Assembly: GCA_938028835.1 (NCBI GenBank)
Contig: CALIMJ010000003.1
Coordinates: forward strand, 1-35,585
DNA: 35,585 bases
Source of the DNA: an uncultured bacterium
Lineage (GTDB): Bacteria; Sysuimicrobiota; Sysuimicrobiia; Sysuimicrobiales; Sysuimicrobiaceae
Reading direction: 5' to 3'
In this document: in pieces, positions 34,269-35,585 of the stretch
How the letters are laid out: every line of letters begins with the position of its first letter
Position numbering within the stretch: position 1 is the first letter of the stretch
Notes under the pieces: generated by a model
Databases searched by the model: none
What the model was told of the DNA's origin: nothing
The model's input: only the letters and a program-made list of their open reading frames with translations
Translations under genes and position numbers: made by a program

Positions 34269-34703
34269 CTAGCGGAACACCGCCTGCGCCAGAACCCCGG
34301 TCTGCCCCACCAGGGCCACCAGGAGGATCCCCACCAGCCACCGCAGCCAGGAACTCAGCTTCCCGTCCAGGACCGCCATCTGGCGGCTTAGCTTGTCCTC
34401 GACTGAGTCCATCCGGTCGCTCAACCTGGCTTCCACCTGGTCGATCCGGCTGCCGAGCTTGGCTTCCACCGCCTCGACCTGACTCCTGAGCTGCGCGTCC
34501 CCGGCCTCTACCCGCCCCAACAGCTCCTCCCGGATCCGGTCCAGCTTCTGGTCCAGCGCGTCCATCCGCGTACTCAGCCGCTGGTCCAGCACTTCCACCC
34601 GCACCTGCAGCGCCCGGATGTCCTCCCGCAGCTGCGCGTACCCTCCGGAAAGCTCCTGCACCCGCCCCTCCACGAACGCCAGCCGCTCCTCCACCGTCGC
34701 CAT
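34269..34703 (-). CDS. Coiled-coil membrane-anchored protein
   Basis: I assign no family name. The 144-residue protein starts at the ATG at 34703, which has AGGAGGT seven bases upstream; the GTG at 34712 has no spacing. Residues 1-115 are almost entirely coiled coil, with heptad repeats of Leu, Val and Glu/Arg (for example RLSTRMDALDQKLDRI and EAKLGSRIDQVEARL). A C-terminal helix at about 120-140 (WLVGILLVALVGQTGVLA) anchors it. It resembles the small coiled-coil proteins often listed as DUF1640-like. It is followed by a good terminator and lies next to a repeat-rich tract. Confidence 0.75.
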   Translation of the reverse strand: MATVEERLAFVEGRVQELSGGYAQLREDIRALQVRVEVLDQRLSTRMDALDQKLDRIREELLGRVEAGDAQLRSQVEAVEAKLGSRIDQVEARLSDRMDSVEDKLSRQMAVLDGKLSSWLRWLVGILLVALVGQTGVLAQAVFR

Positions 34704-34799
34704 CGTGTCCACCTCCTACGCTACCCCCACCCCCTTCAGCCCGCAACGCCGGCCCCCGTCCCATTCAAGTGAACGATGCAGGGGACGCTTTTGGACCGC

Positions 34800-34934
34800 T
34801 GTACCCGGTACCAGCTCCAGGTACGGTCGCCGCCAGCGGGCGCTGGGTGCCGTTCCTGGAGCCCCCGCCTGGAACCGGTACCAGGTTCCCGTACCTGGTA
34901 CCGGTACCTGGTACCTTGCTTACGAACGGTAAGC
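34800..34934. repeat. GGTACC-rich palindromic repeat region
   Basis: Five GGTACC hexamers lie at 34807, 34877, 34897, 34903 and 34910, with near copies at 34800 and 34830. ACCGGTACCAGG (34874-34885) and CCTGGTACCGGT (34894-34905) form a perfect 12-bp inverted repeat with an 8-base loop. GCTTAC and GTAAGC (34918-34934) add a second 6-bp hairpin. The rest of 34713-35158 shows no gene. Confidence 0.75.
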
Positions 34935-35158
34935 GAGGGGTGTCCCGGGAAACCGGGGCAAAAACCGGTCGGCGGTCTCGGATACCCCGCCGGACCGTAC
35001 CTTCACGGCCTTCCACCATCCGGGGAAAGGACCCTCGCCAGGCAGTCCGCCACGGGCGGCAGCGGCCGCTGCAGCCCCCACCCAACGTCCAGCCATAAGC
35101 CTGATAGGGCCAGGCTCTCCAGCCGACCCGCCGTTGCGACCGTCGTCTGGTAGACGTC

Positions 35159-35398
35159 CTACCGAAGCCGATGGACGACGACCTCGCCCCGCTCAGCGTC
35201 CACGACCCAGTACTCGGGGATCCCCGCTCGCAAGTAATCCTGGGGCTCCTCGACCAAGGCCATCCTCCGCGTCGACGGACTGGTCACCTGGACGACCAGC
35301 ACGGGCCGGACCTCGAGGGGGCTCCCGTGCGCGTGGGGCATGTCCTCCGGCGTTTTGGGGCCCTGTCCCCTGGGGGACAGAGCCTCGGGGACGGAGAC
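35159..35398 (-). pseudogene. Uma2-family (DUF820) nuclease, C-terminal remnant
   Basis: The C-terminal half of a Uma2-type PD-(D/E)XK-fold protein is clear: VRPVLVVQVTSPSTRRMALVEEP, then YLRAGIPEYWVVDAERGEVVVH. These contain the family EVxSPST and AGIPEYWVVD blocks; the usual Glu of the first is Gln here. The frame opens only back to about 35398, where a stop sits inside the repeat array, and the N-terminal half is missing. Uma2 genes are common in cyanobacteria and deep-branching thermophiles and are thought to be remnants of mobile or defence-related nucleases. Confidence 0.7.
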
Positions 35399-35512
35399 CT
35401 AGGGCCAGACCCTAGGGGCAGACCCCGGGAGACAGAGCCCACGGGACAGGACCAACGGGACAGGGTCCCAGGGGACAGAGCCCTGGGGACAGAGCCCAGG
35501 CGACAGCGCCCG
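35372..35512. repeat. Tandem GGGACAG-type repeat array
   Basis: About ten imperfect units of 13-15 bases follow one another, with the core GGGGACAGAGCCC. The best copies are at 35373, 35471 and 35485, with variants such as GGGCCAGACCC and GGGACAGGACC between. The array splits the Uma2 remnant, and no frame across it looks like a protein. Confidence 0.8.
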
Positions 35513-35585
35513 TTCCGGTACCCAGCCAGCCCGTCCACGGTCGCCCGCCGCTGGTACTTCACCCGGCCCAAAAGCTCCGTCACTT

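Noticed and set aside
35372-35512. CRISPR array as explanation for the tandem repeats
   Set aside because: Units are adjacent, 13-15 bases long and imperfect, with no spacers and no cas genes.
35284-35585. 99-residue minus-strand frame beginning MTELLGRVKYQRRATVDG
   Set aside because: It runs through the tandem repeat array in a different frame from the Uma2 motifs; only its first residues look protein-like and no family is recognised.

Overview
The window is a GC-rich bacterial chromosome segment, tightly packed, with many GTG and some TTG starts and strong GGAGG-type ribosome binding sites. Several signals point to a Gram-positive-like (Terrabacteria-type) lineage: a perfect CIRCE operator in front of groEL, a LexA box of the CGAAC-N4-GTTCG type in front of a mutagenesis cassette, a DUF881 protein, and an F420-type NADPH oxidoreductase. 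I cannot name the phylum from sequence alone. A deep-branching, possibly thermophilic group near Firmicutes, Armatimonadota or Chloroflexota is an inference.

Layout. Positions 1-1533 hold the end of a gamma-glutamyltransferase gene. Positions 1534-2314 hold a frameshifted remnant of a metallo-beta-lactamase-fold hydrolase. Positions 2315-4002 encode a NodIJ-like ABC exporter, divergent from an AhpD-like protein (4129-4464). A type IV pilin-like gene and a DUF3795 cysteine-rich gene follow on the minus strand (4493-5362). Positions 5459-12260 form one long plus-strand copper and redox operon: a His-rich small secreted protein, Sco1, PCuAC, a VKOR-thioredoxin fusion, a membrane CopC protein, two sister membrane cytochromes c, a free CopC and a large CopC-CopD fusion. 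Five junctions in it overlap as GTGA. A convergent minus-strand operon then runs rplM-rpsI-aldo/keto reductase (13953 to 12265), preceded upstream by a CPA2 antiporter and a DUF881 protein (16685 to 14006).

groEL (16786-18411) stands alone under CIRCE control and ends at a perfect 15-bp hairpin shared with a convergent FAD oxidase gene. Positions 25084 to 19989 are an SOS cassette imuA-imuB-dnaE2 with a LexA box between the promoter elements. A divergent secreted protein starts right beside that box. Next come an M20 peptidase, an F420-type NADP reductase and tRNA-His, then an operon of nucleotidyltransferase, L-2-hydroxyglutarate oxidase and a pilin-like protein (30593 to 27927). An MFS transporter and a Pif1-like helicase with a C-terminal WYL domain lie on the plus strand. 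The window ends in a coiled-coil membrane protein, a GGTACC-rich palindromic region and a Uma2-type remnant cut by a tandem GGGACAG repeat array.

The best candidates for something new are the copper/redox operon, whose three CopC domains have lost different copper ligands and which carries a four-part CopC-CopD-FixH-like-LolA-like protein, and the Pif1-WYL fusion. The rest is largely recognisable housekeeping or common accessory gene content.
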